A stretch of DNA of 64,000 nucleotides from CAWJMN01 sp963844055 (GTDB lineage: Bacteria > Planctomycetota > Planctomycetia > Pirellulales > Pirellulaceae): assembly GCA_963844055.1 (NCBI GenBank), contig CAWJMN010000001.1:992001-1056000 (forward strand), read 5' to 3'. Below are positions 1 to 9,235 of this stretch, piece by piece (the first letter of the stretch is position 1; every line of letters begins with the position of its first letter). The position numbers and the translations under genes are program-made. The notes under the pieces are model-generated. The model saw only the letters and a list, made by a program, of their open reading frames with translations, ran no database searches and had not been told where the DNA came from.

Positions 1-60
1 AGCGGAGGCTGAAGCCGCGAAGAGCAATAGGCTAAGCGAATAAGCAATTCGTAGAATCAT
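1..60 (-). CDS. Start of an exported protein (cut by window edge)
   Basis: Reading leftward from an ATG at 58-60 gives exactly 20 codons before the window ends. The residues form a typical signal peptide: a charged start (MILR), a hydrophobic core (LSLLLFAA) and a small-residue end (SASA) suited to signal peptidase I. Nothing of the mature protein is visible, so no function can be given. It lies on the same strand as the porin-like gene that ends at 211. No clear ribosome binding site precedes the ATG. Confidence 0.5.
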   Translation of the reverse strand, partial: MILRIAYSLSLLLFAASASA

Positions 61-210
61 GACAACACCTGGCTTAAGACGGGAGATGAAGTCTGCCAGC
101 CATTGAATATCTCCTGATGCAAATCCAATTGCAAACCGATTGTTGGCGTTTGTCACCCCTTTTTCATTTGCCCCCCAGCTTTCGGGCGGCCCGAGGCAGC
201 TTCAATCGCC

Positions 211-1674
211 TTACAGCGAGAACTGGGCACCCAGCGTGAAGTCGATGCCGCGACGGATTCGGTTTTCGAACGGTAGCGAGACTGAGTTCTCGACCAGGGC
301 GATGCCGTAAATCTCAAAGTTGGGCGTGAAGAAGCGGCTCGATTTTAGGAGGCCGCGATGGTTGTTAATGTCGTGCGGAAGTGAGCCCAGTTTTTCAGGA
401 ATGTAGTCGCCATAGGCGAGCTGAAAATCCCATTGGTCTCCTCGATAGCCAAGGTTTACATAATAGCCTGAGCCCGAGGTTGCTTTGCCGTCGGCTTTGT
501 TGATGTCGCGATAGTAGACGCTTCGGCCCCAGAAGACATCGTTCGGCGTAAGGATATTGCGGCGAAAGCCGTACTGGTCGTAGATCCATTCGCCCGAGAG
601 GGTCCAACGTCCGCTGCGGATCATCATGTCCAAGCCAACATGGTTCTTATATTCCTTTTGGATTTCGCTGCCGACACCGTCTTGCCATTTGACCGATGTC
701 CCCAGGGCAAAGTTTTGTCGGTCGATGCCGGCCCGGCCGACAAACGCCTTCGATGAGTTGGTGTCTTGGTTGAACTGGCCGTTGGTGATGGCCGCTGTAA
801 AGCAATAGCCTTCGGGGTCCCACTGCATCATCGCGCCGGTTTCGCGATAGATGATCGCTTCGCTGCGAATGAATGGCGAATCGGCAAAGCTGTTGAAGTA
901 GTTCGAGTAATAGTAGCGACCAAATGGCGTGGGAACTCGGCCGATGCAAAAGAAGAGGTCCTCTTTGCGAGCACCCAGATAGAGCTGCGAAATCTGCACG
1001 GGATCGATCACAAAGTTTCCCGCAAAGGAGCGACGTTCCGGACTATCGATCAAAATGTTTTGGTCAAACGGCTGTGTAAAGAATAGCTCTGCTTCAACCA
1101 TGCGATCCCATTCACCCGTTTGGTGATGGAGTCCGCCACGCGCGACCGCTTCAACCGCGAAGGATGTCTCTTGGCCTGTGAACTCGATTCGTTGATTGTT
1201 GTTGAAGTACGACCTGGCAAGTCCGTCGTAGTGATACCAAAAACCCTCGTGACTGATTGCGCTATAGTCGGGAATCGCATTTCCCGCGCGCGGTTGCTTG
1301 TCGTAAAAGCGATTGGAGGGAAGGCCCGAAAAGTAAGTCTGTGTGCGGGGAGAATTGGAATCGTTCTGCGTCACCCACGGCATCTCAGGCTCGGCCGCTG
1401 AAGGTCCCCACGCGGGTAGTTCGCTTGGCAATGGCGAATCGCCCCCGGTAGTGGCAACCCCTGTCCCCACGGAATCGCTGGATCGTCGCTCGGGCTCGGG
1501 CTGAGGCAGGCGAATCGGCGATGCGCTTTCGCCACCCGGATTAGAAAGTTGTAGCGACGGCTCTTGCGCAATCGCAGGCATTGCCAAGGCGGCGACACAA
1601 AGCATCACCAGCGCGCACGGCCACGGCAATCTTTGAAAGCGCTTACACCGGGCAAAGAGCGTCGAGTTTGCCAA
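211..1674 (-). CDS. Porin-like outer-membrane beta-barrel protein
   Basis: A 487-residue exported protein, inferred to form an outer-membrane barrel. Residues 1-36 are a signal peptide ending in AMPAIAQ. Residues 37-130 are Pro/Ser-rich, and the rest alternates short polar and aromatic strands typical of phosphate-selective or carbohydrate porins (for example GRVPTPFGRYYYSNYF and SGYYVNLGYRGDQWDFQLAYGDY). The chain ends in Phe-Ser-Leu, close to the terminal aromatic common in barrels. The start is TTG; it is preferred because AGGG lies eight bases upstream and any later start would destroy the signal peptide. It lies 76 bp downstream of the FliN-like gene on the same strand. The substrate cannot be told from sequence. 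Confidence 0.7.
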   Translation of the reverse strand: MANSTLFARCKRFQRLPWPCALVMLCVAALAMPAIAQEPSLQLSNPGGESASPIRLPQPEPERRSSDSVGTGVATTGGDSPLPSELPAWGPSAAEPEMPWVTQNDSNSPRTQTYFSGLPSNRFYDKQPRAGNAIPDYSAISHEGFWYHYDGLARSYFNNNQRIEFTGQETSFAVEAVARGGLHHQTGEWDRMVEAELFFTQPFDQNILIDSPERRSFAGNFVIDPVQISQLYLGARKEDLFFCIGRVPTPFGRYYYSNYFNSFADSPFIRSEAIIYRETGAMMQWDPEGYCFTAAITNGQFNQDTNSSKAFVGRAGIDRQNFALGTSVKWQDGVGSEIQKEYKNHVGLDMMIRSGRWTLSGEWIYDQYGFRRNILTPNDVFWGRSVYYRDINKADGKATSGSGYYVNLGYRGDQWDFQLAYGDYIPEKLGSLPHDINNHRGLLKSSRFFTPNFEIYGIALVENSVSLPFENRIRRGIDFTLGAQFSL

Positions 1675-1750
1675 GTTCTCGCCCTTCTGCTTGTGTGGTG
1701 AAGTGATGGTTAGATAAGCGTGTCGCTAAGGAAGGTATCGCGAAGGAAAA

Positions 1751-2722
1751 CTAGCCGGCCTTGGATTCTCGTTTGCCGCGAACCGTCCAGAACTTCTCTT
1801 CTGGCATCGCGATAGCACTGATTCGCAGGCCGAACTTATCGCCCACCTTGACCGCTTCACCCACCGCGACACGACAATCGCCAACATCTAGCGTTAGCAT
1901 GTCTTCGCACGATTTGTTGAAGGGAATGATGGCCCCTTGTGCTAGTTCCACAATGCGATGGACTGGAAGCGTCGCTTCTGCCAAGACAACCCGAACGGGA
2001 ACTTTGATTTTGAGCAGGCTGCGTGTATAGGGAGGCAGCACCGGCAAACCTTCTTCGACCGAAGTGAATTTCTTCGGCTTGTGTCCTTTGATCACCGCAG
2101 ACGTTGGCGCTTGTGCGAGTGCGACGGGAGGTGCAACATCGGCAACGGACGGCACAGGGGGAGCGGGCTGCGAAACTGCAGGAGCAACGTCTGCCATGGC
2201 TGGCGCTTCAATGGGCGTGGCAATGATGTTCTTGCCTGCCGAAAGTGGCCACACCAAAAGCAGCGTGCTGGTGATATCGCCCAGCGTTAACTTGTGAGGC
2301 AAGCAAACGGCATTTTCCGAAGGGGCCCCTTCTTGCAAGGATTTTTCCAGGTCAGCCACATAGACGGCGCGAAAGTCATCGGGCATGCAGTCTTCGGGAA
2401 GAAGGCACATTCCCAATTCTTGGGCCAGCGTGGTGAGCTTGCTGGTGCCGGTCTTGTCGGGTGCTGAAACCCACGGCGGCAAAAGTCCCGGATCGTTCCG
2501 AAGCAAAACGACAGCAGTAAGATCGCCAACCGGCAGAACGAGCGCGAGCCCCGGCAACGCATAGCTTTGCTCCGCCAGCGCACTGGCGAGAGGCACCGGC
2601 TCGAGCGGGGTCAAACGGTAGTCACCGCCGAACGTACGCCCGAGGCTGCTTCCAGATTCGGATGCATTCGTTTTGCACGCGGCCAAAACCGCATCGGAAA
2701 CATTTTGGCTTAGAGGTGACAT
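1751..2722 (-). CDS. FliM/FliN-family flagellar motor switch protein
   Basis: A 323-residue protein whose last ~85 residues (about 238-310) match the SpoA/FliN fold: KIKVPVRVVLAEATLPV, then the ELAQGAIIPFNK segment and the DCRVAVGEAVKVGDKFGLRI strand pair. FliN sits in the cytoplasmic C-ring and transmits the CheY-P signal. The N-terminal 160 residues look like an extra globular domain, followed by an Ala/Pro-rich linker at about 170-215. That makes the protein longer than enterobacterial FliN (~137 aa), as is common in planctomycetes. No other flagellar gene is in the window, so it is either an isolated copy or serves a non-flagellar SpoA role. The ATG lacks a strong Shine-Dalgarno sequence. 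Confidence 0.72.
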   Translation of the reverse strand: MSPLSQNVSDAVLAACKTNASESGSSLGRTFGGDYRLTPLEPVPLASALAEQSYALPGLALVLPVGDLTAVVLLRNDPGLLPPWVSAPDKTGTSKLTTLAQELGMCLLPEDCMPDDFRAVYVADLEKSLQEGAPSENAVCLPHKLTLGDITSTLLLVWPLSAGKNIIATPIEAPAMADVAPAVSQPAPPVPSVADVAPPVALAQAPTSAVIKGHKPKKFTSVEEGLPVLPPYTRSLLKIKVPVRVVLAEATLPVHRIVELAQGAIIPFNKSCEDMLTLDVGDCRVAVGEAVKVGDKFGLRISAIAMPEEKFWTVRGKRESKAG

Positions 2723-3113
2723 AACCAGTAATGCGTATCGCTTGGGAGAATCTCGTCCATGAGATGGTCGCGGAGCTTCGGCCGATCAGCCTAGACCGCG
2801 GAATGATTCCTCTATCGGAAAGGGCTCCCTGAAAACTTGCTTTCAATTTTCGGATTACGGGGAATGTAACGGTTGTCAAATAATAAAAATCGTCTTTTGT
2901 TGATATGGGATGCTTTGGGAAAATGGAGAAAATGGGTCGCAGGGAAATGGGCCCCCTTTCTACTAGCCCCTAAGCCGCGTCGGCTGGTTATAATCGATCA
3001 AGTTGTCGTGCTGACCGATGCGGGCGTGTCAGCCGTCCTCCGGGCCGTTCGTAGAGGGTGCTTGGGGACTCGATGGCATTGCCGTTTGACCGCTTGGGAC
3101 CTGTGAGAACACC
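2723..3113. other. Divergent intergenic region
   Basis: This 391-bp spacer lies between the leftward FliN-like gene and the rightward sulfatase-modifying-factor-like gene, so it should hold both promoters. An A/T-rich stretch at about 2875-2905 is the most promoter-like part, but no good -35/-10 pair, operator or RNA structure is convincing. No coding sequence is supported. Confidence 0.4.
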
Positions 3114-4310
3114 ATGAACCGCCACCGTTATTTTGCAAATCTGTTTTGTTTTGGTTTTTGTTTTGCGCTGGGGCTCGCACAGGCAGTGGCGGCTGCGGCA
3201 GACCTTCCCAAGGGGATCGTAAGCGAGAAGCCTGCGACCGGACCGGCGATCAAGGTGGCGGCGGGATACATGGTCCCTTACACCGACACGATTCCGGGAA
3301 CGGAAGTCAAGTTTGAGATGATTCCGGTTCCTGGTGGCAAGTTCAAGTTTGGTAGCCCAGCTAATGAAGCGGGACGCAAGGCCGATGAAGGTGATGCTCA
3401 GTACGAGATCGAAGTTGCTCCTTACTGGATTGCGAAAACCGAGCTGACTTGGGCCGAGTACAAGTCGTACATGTCGATGTGCGACATTTTTAAGAAGCTA
3501 CTTTCGCGCAAGATTTTGGTCCCCAATGAATCGAACGCAAAGTTCGTCGTGACGGCTCCTTCGAATCTGTACGATCCAACCTTCACATTCTCTTTCGGCG
3601 AAGACGACAATCAGCCAGCCATCACGATGAGCCAGTTTGCTGCGAAGCAATACACGAAGTGGCTTAGCGGAATGACGGGGCATGTCTATCGCTTGCCAAC
3701 GGAAGTGGAATGGGAATACGCCTGCCGTGCTGGAACCGAAACGCCTTACTCGTTTGGTGCCGATGCTTCGAAGCTGGGGGACTTTGCTTGGTTCCTCGAT
3801 AACTCGAGCGAGAAGACGCAGTTGGTCGCTCAAAAGAAGCCTAACCCTTGGGGCCTGTACGACATGCATGGCAACGTTGCGGAGTGGGTGCTCGATGAAT
3901 ACGATGCGACGGGTTATCCCCACTTGAAGGGACAGGTGAAGTCGGGTGACGAAAATGTTCGTTGGCCAACGAAGTTGTTTCCCCGCTGTGTTCGCGGCGG
4001 AAGTTGGAATGATGTCGCCGAAGGTTGCCGTAGTGCGGGACGCCATGGATCGAATGATGACAACTGGCGTAGTGAAGACCCCAACGTCCCCAAGAGCCCT
4101 TGGTGGTTTACCACGAACTATGGTCGTGCCGTTGGCATGCGATTGGTTCGTCCTTTGGAACAGCCAACCGATGCACAATTGGTAAAGTACTGGGAAGCTG
4201 ACATTGAACAGATTCGTTACGATTCCGAAGATCGTATCGACAACAATGGCCGTGGCGCCCGTGGCGTCGCCAGCCCCGAACTTCCTGCAGCGATCCAAAA
4301 GCTGAAGTAG
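3114..4310 (+). CDS. Secreted formylglycine-generating-enzyme (SUMF1) family protein
   Basis: A 398-residue protein with a signal peptide (1-28, ending AVAAAAD) and one SUMF1/FGE-sulfatase domain at about 60-370. Family landmarks are MIPVPGGKFKFGS, the YRLPTEVEWEYACRAG block, NPWGLYDMHGNVAEWVLDEYD, VRGGSWND and the closing VGMRLVRPL. Genuine FGE uses two cysteines just after the GGS motif to oxidise sulfatase cysteine. Here the segment reads GGSWNDVAEGCRSAGR, with only one cysteine, so sulfatase activation is doubtful. Many planctomycete members of this fold are binding or structural proteins. Its 3' end overlaps by about 200 bp the antisense tail of the acyl-CoA ligase gene. Confidence 0.85.
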   Translation: MNRHRYFANLFCFGFCFALGLAQAVAAAADLPKGIVSEKPATGPAIKVAAGYMVPYTDTIPGTEVKFEMIPVPGGKFKFGSPANEAGRKADEGDAQYEIEVAPYWIAKTELTWAEYKSYMSMCDIFKKLLSRKILVPNESNAKFVVTAPSNLYDPTFTFSFGEDDNQPAITMSQFAAKQYTKWLSGMTGHVYRLPTEVEWEYACRAGTETPYSFGADASKLGDFAWFLDNSSEKTQLVAQKKPNPWGLYDMHGNVAEWVLDEYDATGYPHLKGQVKSGDENVRWPTKLFPRCVRGGSWNDVAEGCRSAGRHGSNDDNWRSEDPNVPKSPWWFTTNYGRAVGMRLVRPLEQPTDAQLVKYWEADIEQIRYDSEDRIDNNGRGARGVASPELPAAIQKLK

Positions 4311-5975
4311 TTTTGGTTTTGGGCTCCCTCCGGGGAGTCTTGCCCCGCATTGCTAGCGCGGCTGATACGAGCGCCGCGATCCTGTCGGCGTGGTTCTTCG
4401 CAATCACGCTTCGGCAGGGCTCATTCTTGCCGGAAAGCTCCCCTTTTTCGAATTGGAGAGGGGCCGACAGTACCGCGATCTTTCGCACCTGTTCATGCGA
4501 TGGCAAATCGACCAGCTGCGCCGTGATGCGCTGCTGTAGTTCGTCGGCAAGTGCTGTGGTGCCGGAATTTTCTGATCGTGTCTCGGCCAGCACAACCAGC
4601 GCCACCAAATAGGGGCGATCGTTGCCAATTACGACCACTTGGCGGATGGCGGGGTCTCGCAAGATGCGCTGTTCGATGGGGGTGGGCCAAACGTTTTTTC
4701 CCAGCGAGGTGACGATCATCTCGGTCTTGCGGCCGTCGAGGTAGAGATAGCCATCGTTGTCCAAATGGCCAAGGTCGCCTGTATTTAGCCAGCCGTCTTG
4801 CAGCGCTTCTGCCGTGGCGGCGGAATCGTCAAGATAGCCGAGCATGACGCTTGGGCTTTGAACAAGGATCTCTCCTTGCGGTGAGAGTTTGGCCCGTAAG
4901 CCGGGAACGAGTTTGCCAACACTGCCGGGGCGATAATGAAGCGGCCCTGTGACAGAAATGCATGGCCCATTTTCCGTAAGGCCGTAGCCGGCCAGAAGCG
5001 GAAGGTTGCACGACTCAAAGAATTGCAGCAGTGCAGGCGATGCTGCGGCGCCACCAACACAGCAGTGAATGAGCTTCCCTCCTGTGAGTATTTGCAGCTG
5101 TTTTGTTCGATCCGTTGGACTGGCGCTGGCGCGGCAGCTTCTGTCACTACGGTTTGTAATCGTTCGTAGAAAAACGGGACCGCGTTGAGAAACGTTGGCT
5201 GGATCTCGGCAGCTTCCGCCAGCCACGTTTGCCGAGAGGTGGCCAACGCTAACTGGGCGCCATCGATGATCGTGCCATAAAAATCGCAGACCAAAGCGTA
5301 GACATGGCTGAGTGGTAAAACGGTCAGGCGTCGACGCTGGTTTGCCACTTCTGGCGAAAGGCCCTCGGCAAATGCTAACTGGGTTGCAATGGCGTTGGCC
5401 GCAAGAGCTCGGCTACTTAAGCAAACGCCTCGCGGCAGGCTCGACGTGCCGGATGTAAAAAGCAACAGTGCAGTGGAATCTGGTACGGATGCGGCGCTGG
5501 GATGGTGATGGGCGTTAAGCGGTATGTTTAATGGCTCGATCTTTTGTGCGGCATCTTCCAGACAAATCGCAGTATGTAATTGGCTGCTACTTGAGTTGCT
5601 CAAAGCCGATTGCCAAGCACCCGCCAGCGATGGAGAAACGATGAGGAACTCCGCCCGGCCGCGACTTAAAAGAGGAAGGGCTTGAGCTGGTGTATAGCTG
5701 GCATGGATCGGCAAATGAACGGCCTGAAGTTGGTGCAGCGCCAAATCCAACACAAGCCAAGCTAATCGATTCTCGCTATGGTGGCCAACGATGGTTCCTG
5801 TTTTGATTCCTTGGGCGGCCAATTGTTGCACCAGGTTGGTTGCCAGGGAATCGAGTTCCTTCCAGGTGAGGCTTTGCCAATGGCCACCGAGTTTCTGCCA
5901 GACCGCAGGCAAGTTGGCGGATGCCTGCACACGCTGGGCAAAGGCGTCGGTGATCGAAGTGGCGTGAAGGATCAT
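4108..5975 (-). pseudogene. AMP-forming acyl-CoA ligase, interrupted by one frameshift
   Basis: An ANL-superfamily adenylating enzyme that would activate a carboxylate, probably a fatty acid, to acyl-CoA. The upstream frame (ATG at 5973-5975) carries the P-loop-like motif LLLFTSGTSSLPRGV. The downstream frame carries LAGYGLTENGP, GWLNTGDLGHLDNDGYLYLDGRK and the C-terminal lysine region GELSGKNEPCRSVI. The two frames meet at the four-T run 5101-5104: one extra base there gives a continuous protein of about 622 residues. The adenylating domains end near residue 535; the last ~85 residues run antisense through the 3' end of the neighbouring gene and are probably not native. It is divergent from an acyl-CoA dehydrogenase, suggesting fatty-acid metabolism. 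Confidence 0.8.
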
Positions 5976-6167
5976 GGAGGGGAAGCAAGTTCGTCCAAGG
6001 TAACGGCGAAAGAGCTTCCATTTTGGTCGCTCTCCCATTTCCTGCAAGGATAGGGGGGAGAGTGCATGAAGGCCTAGCCAGGTAAAGCGGCGGGGCGTAC
6101 ATTCGAAACTAGGAAAAGTTTTTGGGCCCTATTCGCTTCGAGACTGGTGCGGCAGAAAGAGGATTGT

Positions 6168-7808
6168 GTGGCAGAAAAGGTAGACGCCTTGTTAGCTTCG
6201 TCACGCTATGCCGCCCAGGCGAGCCCGGTGTATCGCGCACTGTGGCAGGAAGATTTTTCGGCATCGGTCGATGCTGGATCTGGTGATTTGTCGCTGAGCC
6301 CGATCGCGGAGCAAATCCGCTTGGCCGTCGCACAGGGAGAAGCTCAAGAGACCCTTTGGGATCGCAGTGGAAAATATGCGGAGCCGTTTTTACGGTCGCT
6401 GGGGGAATACGGCTTTTGGGGTTTGCTTGCTCCTAAAAAACATTGTGGCCGCCAAGGATCGATGGTTGCGTATCTTGATCTGTTGGGAGAGGTGGCTTCA
6501 CACAGTTCCAGTTTGGCGGGACTGGCTTCGGTTCACAATGGAATTGGAGCAACGGCGGTCCTCTCTCGATTTGGAACTGATGAACAAAAGAGGCGATTGC
6601 TGCCTCGCTTAGTCAGTGGAGATTCACTATCTGCTTTTGCGATGACCGAGCCCGGTGCAGGAAGCGATTTGTCGGCGCTGGCTTGTAAGGCGGTACGCGT
6701 TGGTGATCGGTTGCAAATCACAGGCGAAAAGCTGTTCATCACGAATGCCATGTTCGGCCGGCGAATCGCCTTGGTAGCGATTTGCGAGGGATCGCCCACG
6801 CAAATTGTCGTTGATCTGCCAGAGAAAGAGTCGCCACAATTTCGCCTGCGCGAATATGGACTTCATCCGCTGCGGCGAAGTCATAATCATGGGTTGGTGT
6901 TTCAGCAGTTTTCTGTTCCTGCAGAAAACCAGATTGTGGTTGCCGGCGGAAATGGATTGACGACGGCGTACTACGGCCTCAATCGGGGGCGAGCGACCAT
7001 CGCGGCCATTGCTTCGGGTTCGCTTCGCAAGATGCTGGCGGATTTGTTGCCCTGGGTGAGAAAGCGTGTCACTTATGGGAAGGCGCTGGAAGAACACGAT
7101 TTGATTTTGGCTCGGCTTGCTAGGCTGGCGAGTTTGATTGTCGGTTGCCGTTCCATTTCACGTTGGTGTGGCCAGTTGCTTGATGCAGGCTATCGAGGCG
7201 AGTTGGAAGGAATCATCGCCAAGGTGTTTGCGACCAGTGCACTTGAAGAAGGGGCGATTGGCTTGTCCCTTAGGACGCACGGCGGACGAACCTTGCTCAA
7301 GGGGCATCCGGTCGGCGACAACCTGATGGACTATTTGGCGCCGAGCATCTACGAGGGAGAAAATAGCTTGTTGGGTTTGGGGCTGATGCGAACGCTGCTC
7401 AAATTGCCCGAAGGTTCGTTGGATAGTGTTGTTGGTAGCCAGCGAGATAGCGCAGCGCGATGCGACTTTCAAGTTGCGGCATTCGAAGCGCTCCGCGAAG
7501 TGCGACGTGAAATTGAAAATGGATTGCAGGCAGGTTCGCCGGGACAGCTAGAAATTGCGGCTTGGTCGGCGCGTGTGCAGTCGGCGATTGTGCTGCTGGT
7601 GATGGCGAGCGAAACTCGCTCGCTCCAAGATCCTGTGGAACAGTTGGCCGCACAATGCCTTTGTCAGCACCTGATGCAATTGTTGCTGCTAAAGCGGGCG
7701 ACCGCGGCCGACCACCAGCGGAGCATCCAGCTTGGCAAAGCGATTGTGGATGGCCACTTTCCACTGATCGGCGGCCTTGTGGGGCAATCGCCGATGATGG
7801 GTTACTAG
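6168..7808 (+). CDS. Acyl-CoA dehydrogenase family protein
   Basis: An FAD-dependent acyl-CoA alpha,beta-dehydrogenase of about 546 residues. The FAD/substrate signature AFAMTEPGAGSDLS is at about 155-168, and FITNAMFGRR follows. A C-terminal helical domain has GRATIAAIASGSLRKML, and THGGRTLLKGHPV precedes SIYEGEN, where the Glu near 395 matches the usual catalytic base of this family. It is longer than short-chain enzymes (~380 aa), like the very-long-chain or glutaryl-like branches with an added C-terminal region. The GTG at 6168 is chosen because GAGG lies five bases upstream; a GTG at 6147 is the alternative. The gene is divergent from the acyl-CoA ligase, and the two probably act in one pathway. 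Confidence 0.85.
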   Translation: MAEKVDALLASSRYAAQASPVYRALWQEDFSASVDAGSGDLSLSPIAEQIRLAVAQGEAQETLWDRSGKYAEPFLRSLGEYGFWGLLAPKKHCGRQGSMVAYLDLLGEVASHSSSLAGLASVHNGIGATAVLSRFGTDEQKRRLLPRLVSGDSLSAFAMTEPGAGSDLSALACKAVRVGDRLQITGEKLFITNAMFGRRIALVAICEGSPTQIVVDLPEKESPQFRLREYGLHPLRRSHNHGLVFQQFSVPAENQIVVAGGNGLTTAYYGLNRGRATIAAIASGSLRKMLADLLPWVRKRVTYGKALEEHDLILARLARLASLIVGCRSISRWCGQLLDAGYRGELEGIIAKVFATSALEEGAIGLSLRTHGGRTLLKGHPVGDNLMDYLAPSIYEGENSLLGLGLMRTLLKLPEGSLDSVVGSQRDSAARCDFQVAAFEALREVRREIENGLQAGSPGQLEIAAWSARVQSAIVLLVMASETRSLQDPVEQLAAQCLCQHLMQLLLLKRATAADHQRSIQLGKAIVDGHFPLIGGLVGQSPMMGY

Positions 7809-7830
7809 TAGGAAGCTCTTGAGCCGCTCA

Positions 7831-9039
7831 CTACTTAGGATCGACCTTGATCTTGGCCTTGAACGTACCTGGAAATTGGTAGCCTTCGCCTGAGTACTCA
7901 GGGGGCATGCCAACGGCCAGTTGAAGCACGCCAGCGGTCTTCACCACGGTGGAGTAATTGCGGCCCACTTTAAATGGCGTTCCCTTATCGCCAATCTTGG
8001 CACACAAGGCACCGGTTGGAATTTGATTGGGGATGTACCAGCCATAATTGGGCATGCCGTCCGGCGTCGATTGGGCATTGTTGCCCCAAGGCGATAGGAT
8101 GATTGTGCCATCGGCGCGAATGTTCAGTCGATCGCCGACTTTCAGCTTGATGCCCGTCGATTTGAAGCTGCGAATCGCGAGGTTGGTCCCTTGGATATCA
8201 ATCGACTTGCGTGTCGTTTGCTTGCCCGCAACCACTTCACGCTCGGCCTTGGCGATATCAGAAATGGCTACCTTGAGCGGTCCATACTTGCTGTCGATGG
8301 TGAACTCGGTAGGAGTGATCTTGCCAATGACGGTGAACTCATTGGTGACGACCGTGTCTTCTGCGATAAGTGCCGAATCATTGCGAGCTGGCTCATCGGC
8401 ATCTTCACGCTCTTCTTCGAGTTGATCGAACTCTTTGAGGATGTCGCCGATGTGGCGTTTGATTTCCGCATTCTCATCAGCGGCACGCGTGGATAGTTGT
8501 TGGCGAATGCGAAGGCCGCGTGCGACCAGATCACGATGGGCTTGCTCACGTGCTTTGTAGTCGTCGGAGCCAAGTTGATCGATCAGCGTAGTGATTTCGG
8601 CATTGAGCTTAGGATTGCTGCTCAGGCCTGGAGAAAAGCTGAGGATCTTATCAATCGGAACAATCAGCTTTCCAAACGTGGTGGTCATCGTGATGTCGCT
8701 GATCGAAAGATCACCGCTGATGACGCTGCCATCTTGCAGATGCAGACGGATGAAACGTGGGGCCAGCGGAACCACAGGAACCGGCGTTGGCTCGGGCTCT
8801 TGTTCTTCGGCGGGCTTGTCTCCCTTGGCGTTTTTATCTTCGGGCTTGGCCTCTGCGGCAGGCTTGGCTGCAGGAACGGCTTCCTGAACCCTAAAGACGG
8901 CTTGTGCCCCATCGAACTGTAGTTCGACCTGAGCGATCTCTACTTCGTCGGCCCCTACGCTTGTGCAAAGGCTTACGGCATTGCCAAGCAGGAATAGGGT
9001 AGCGCCTACAACCAGGGGGCGTGTGCGTAGATGTCTCAT
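7831..9039 (-). CDS. Secreted protein with C-terminal PA-IL-like (LecA-type) domain
   Basis: A 402-residue exported protein. Residues 1-32 form a signal peptide; about 40-80 is a charged Ala/Lys/Glu/Pro linker. Then come two similar 'GDL...FGKLIVPIDKI' and 'GKI...YGPLKVAISDI' beta segments with an acidic helical stretch between them (about 150-225). The last ~110 residues (VGDRLNIRADGTIILSPW, PTGALCAKIGDKGTPFKVG, GVLQLAVGM, GTFKAKIKV) resemble the galactose-binding PA-IL lectin fold. A role in binding extracellular polysaccharide is inferred. The ATG at 9037-9039 has GAAGG just upstream and is preferred over an earlier in-frame start that would bury the signal peptide. Confidence 0.65.
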   Translation of the reverse strand: MRHLRTRPLVVGATLFLLGNAVSLCTSVGADEVEIAQVELQFDGAQAVFRVQEAVPAAKPAAEAKPEDKNAKGDKPAEEQEPEPTPVPVVPLAPRFIRLHLQDGSVISGDLSISDITMTTTFGKLIVPIDKILSFSPGLSSNPKLNAEITTLIDQLGSDDYKAREQAHRDLVARGLRIRQQLSTRAADENAEIKRHIGDILKEFDQLEEEREDADEPARNDSALIAEDTVVTNEFTVIGKITPTEFTIDSKYGPLKVAISDIAKAEREVVAGKQTTRKSIDIQGTNLAIRSFKSTGIKLKVGDRLNIRADGTIILSPWGNNAQSTPDGMPNYGWYIPNQIPTGALCAKIGDKGTPFKVGRNYSTVVKTAGVLQLAVGMPPEYSGEGYQFPGTFKAKIKVDPK

Positions 9040-9235
9040 GGCGGCCTTCAGGAATCTTCGGGGCACGAAATTACTTTGACCCTCTATTGTGGGTTCCAAA
9101 TTGGGGAATTTCTACCCAGTTCGACGATCTTTTGCCCAAAGCACGGCAATACGAGGGGAATAAACGGCACGGAGATCGCCCGAAGAATTTTCGCTAACGG
9201 GGCAGAATGCGGCAAAAGCAGCTTGCTTTAGCCAC

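Noticed and set aside
3498..4298. Long open frame antisense to the SUMF-like gene.
   Set aside because: It mirrors the codon pattern of the well-supported plus-strand gene and its translation resembles no protein family.
5095..5125. Programmed -1 ribosomal frameshift in the acyl-CoA ligase.
   Set aside because: The zero-frame codons GAA CAA AAC do not make an X-XXY-YYZ slippery heptamer and no downstream pseudoknot is evident; a one-base homopolymer error explains the break better.
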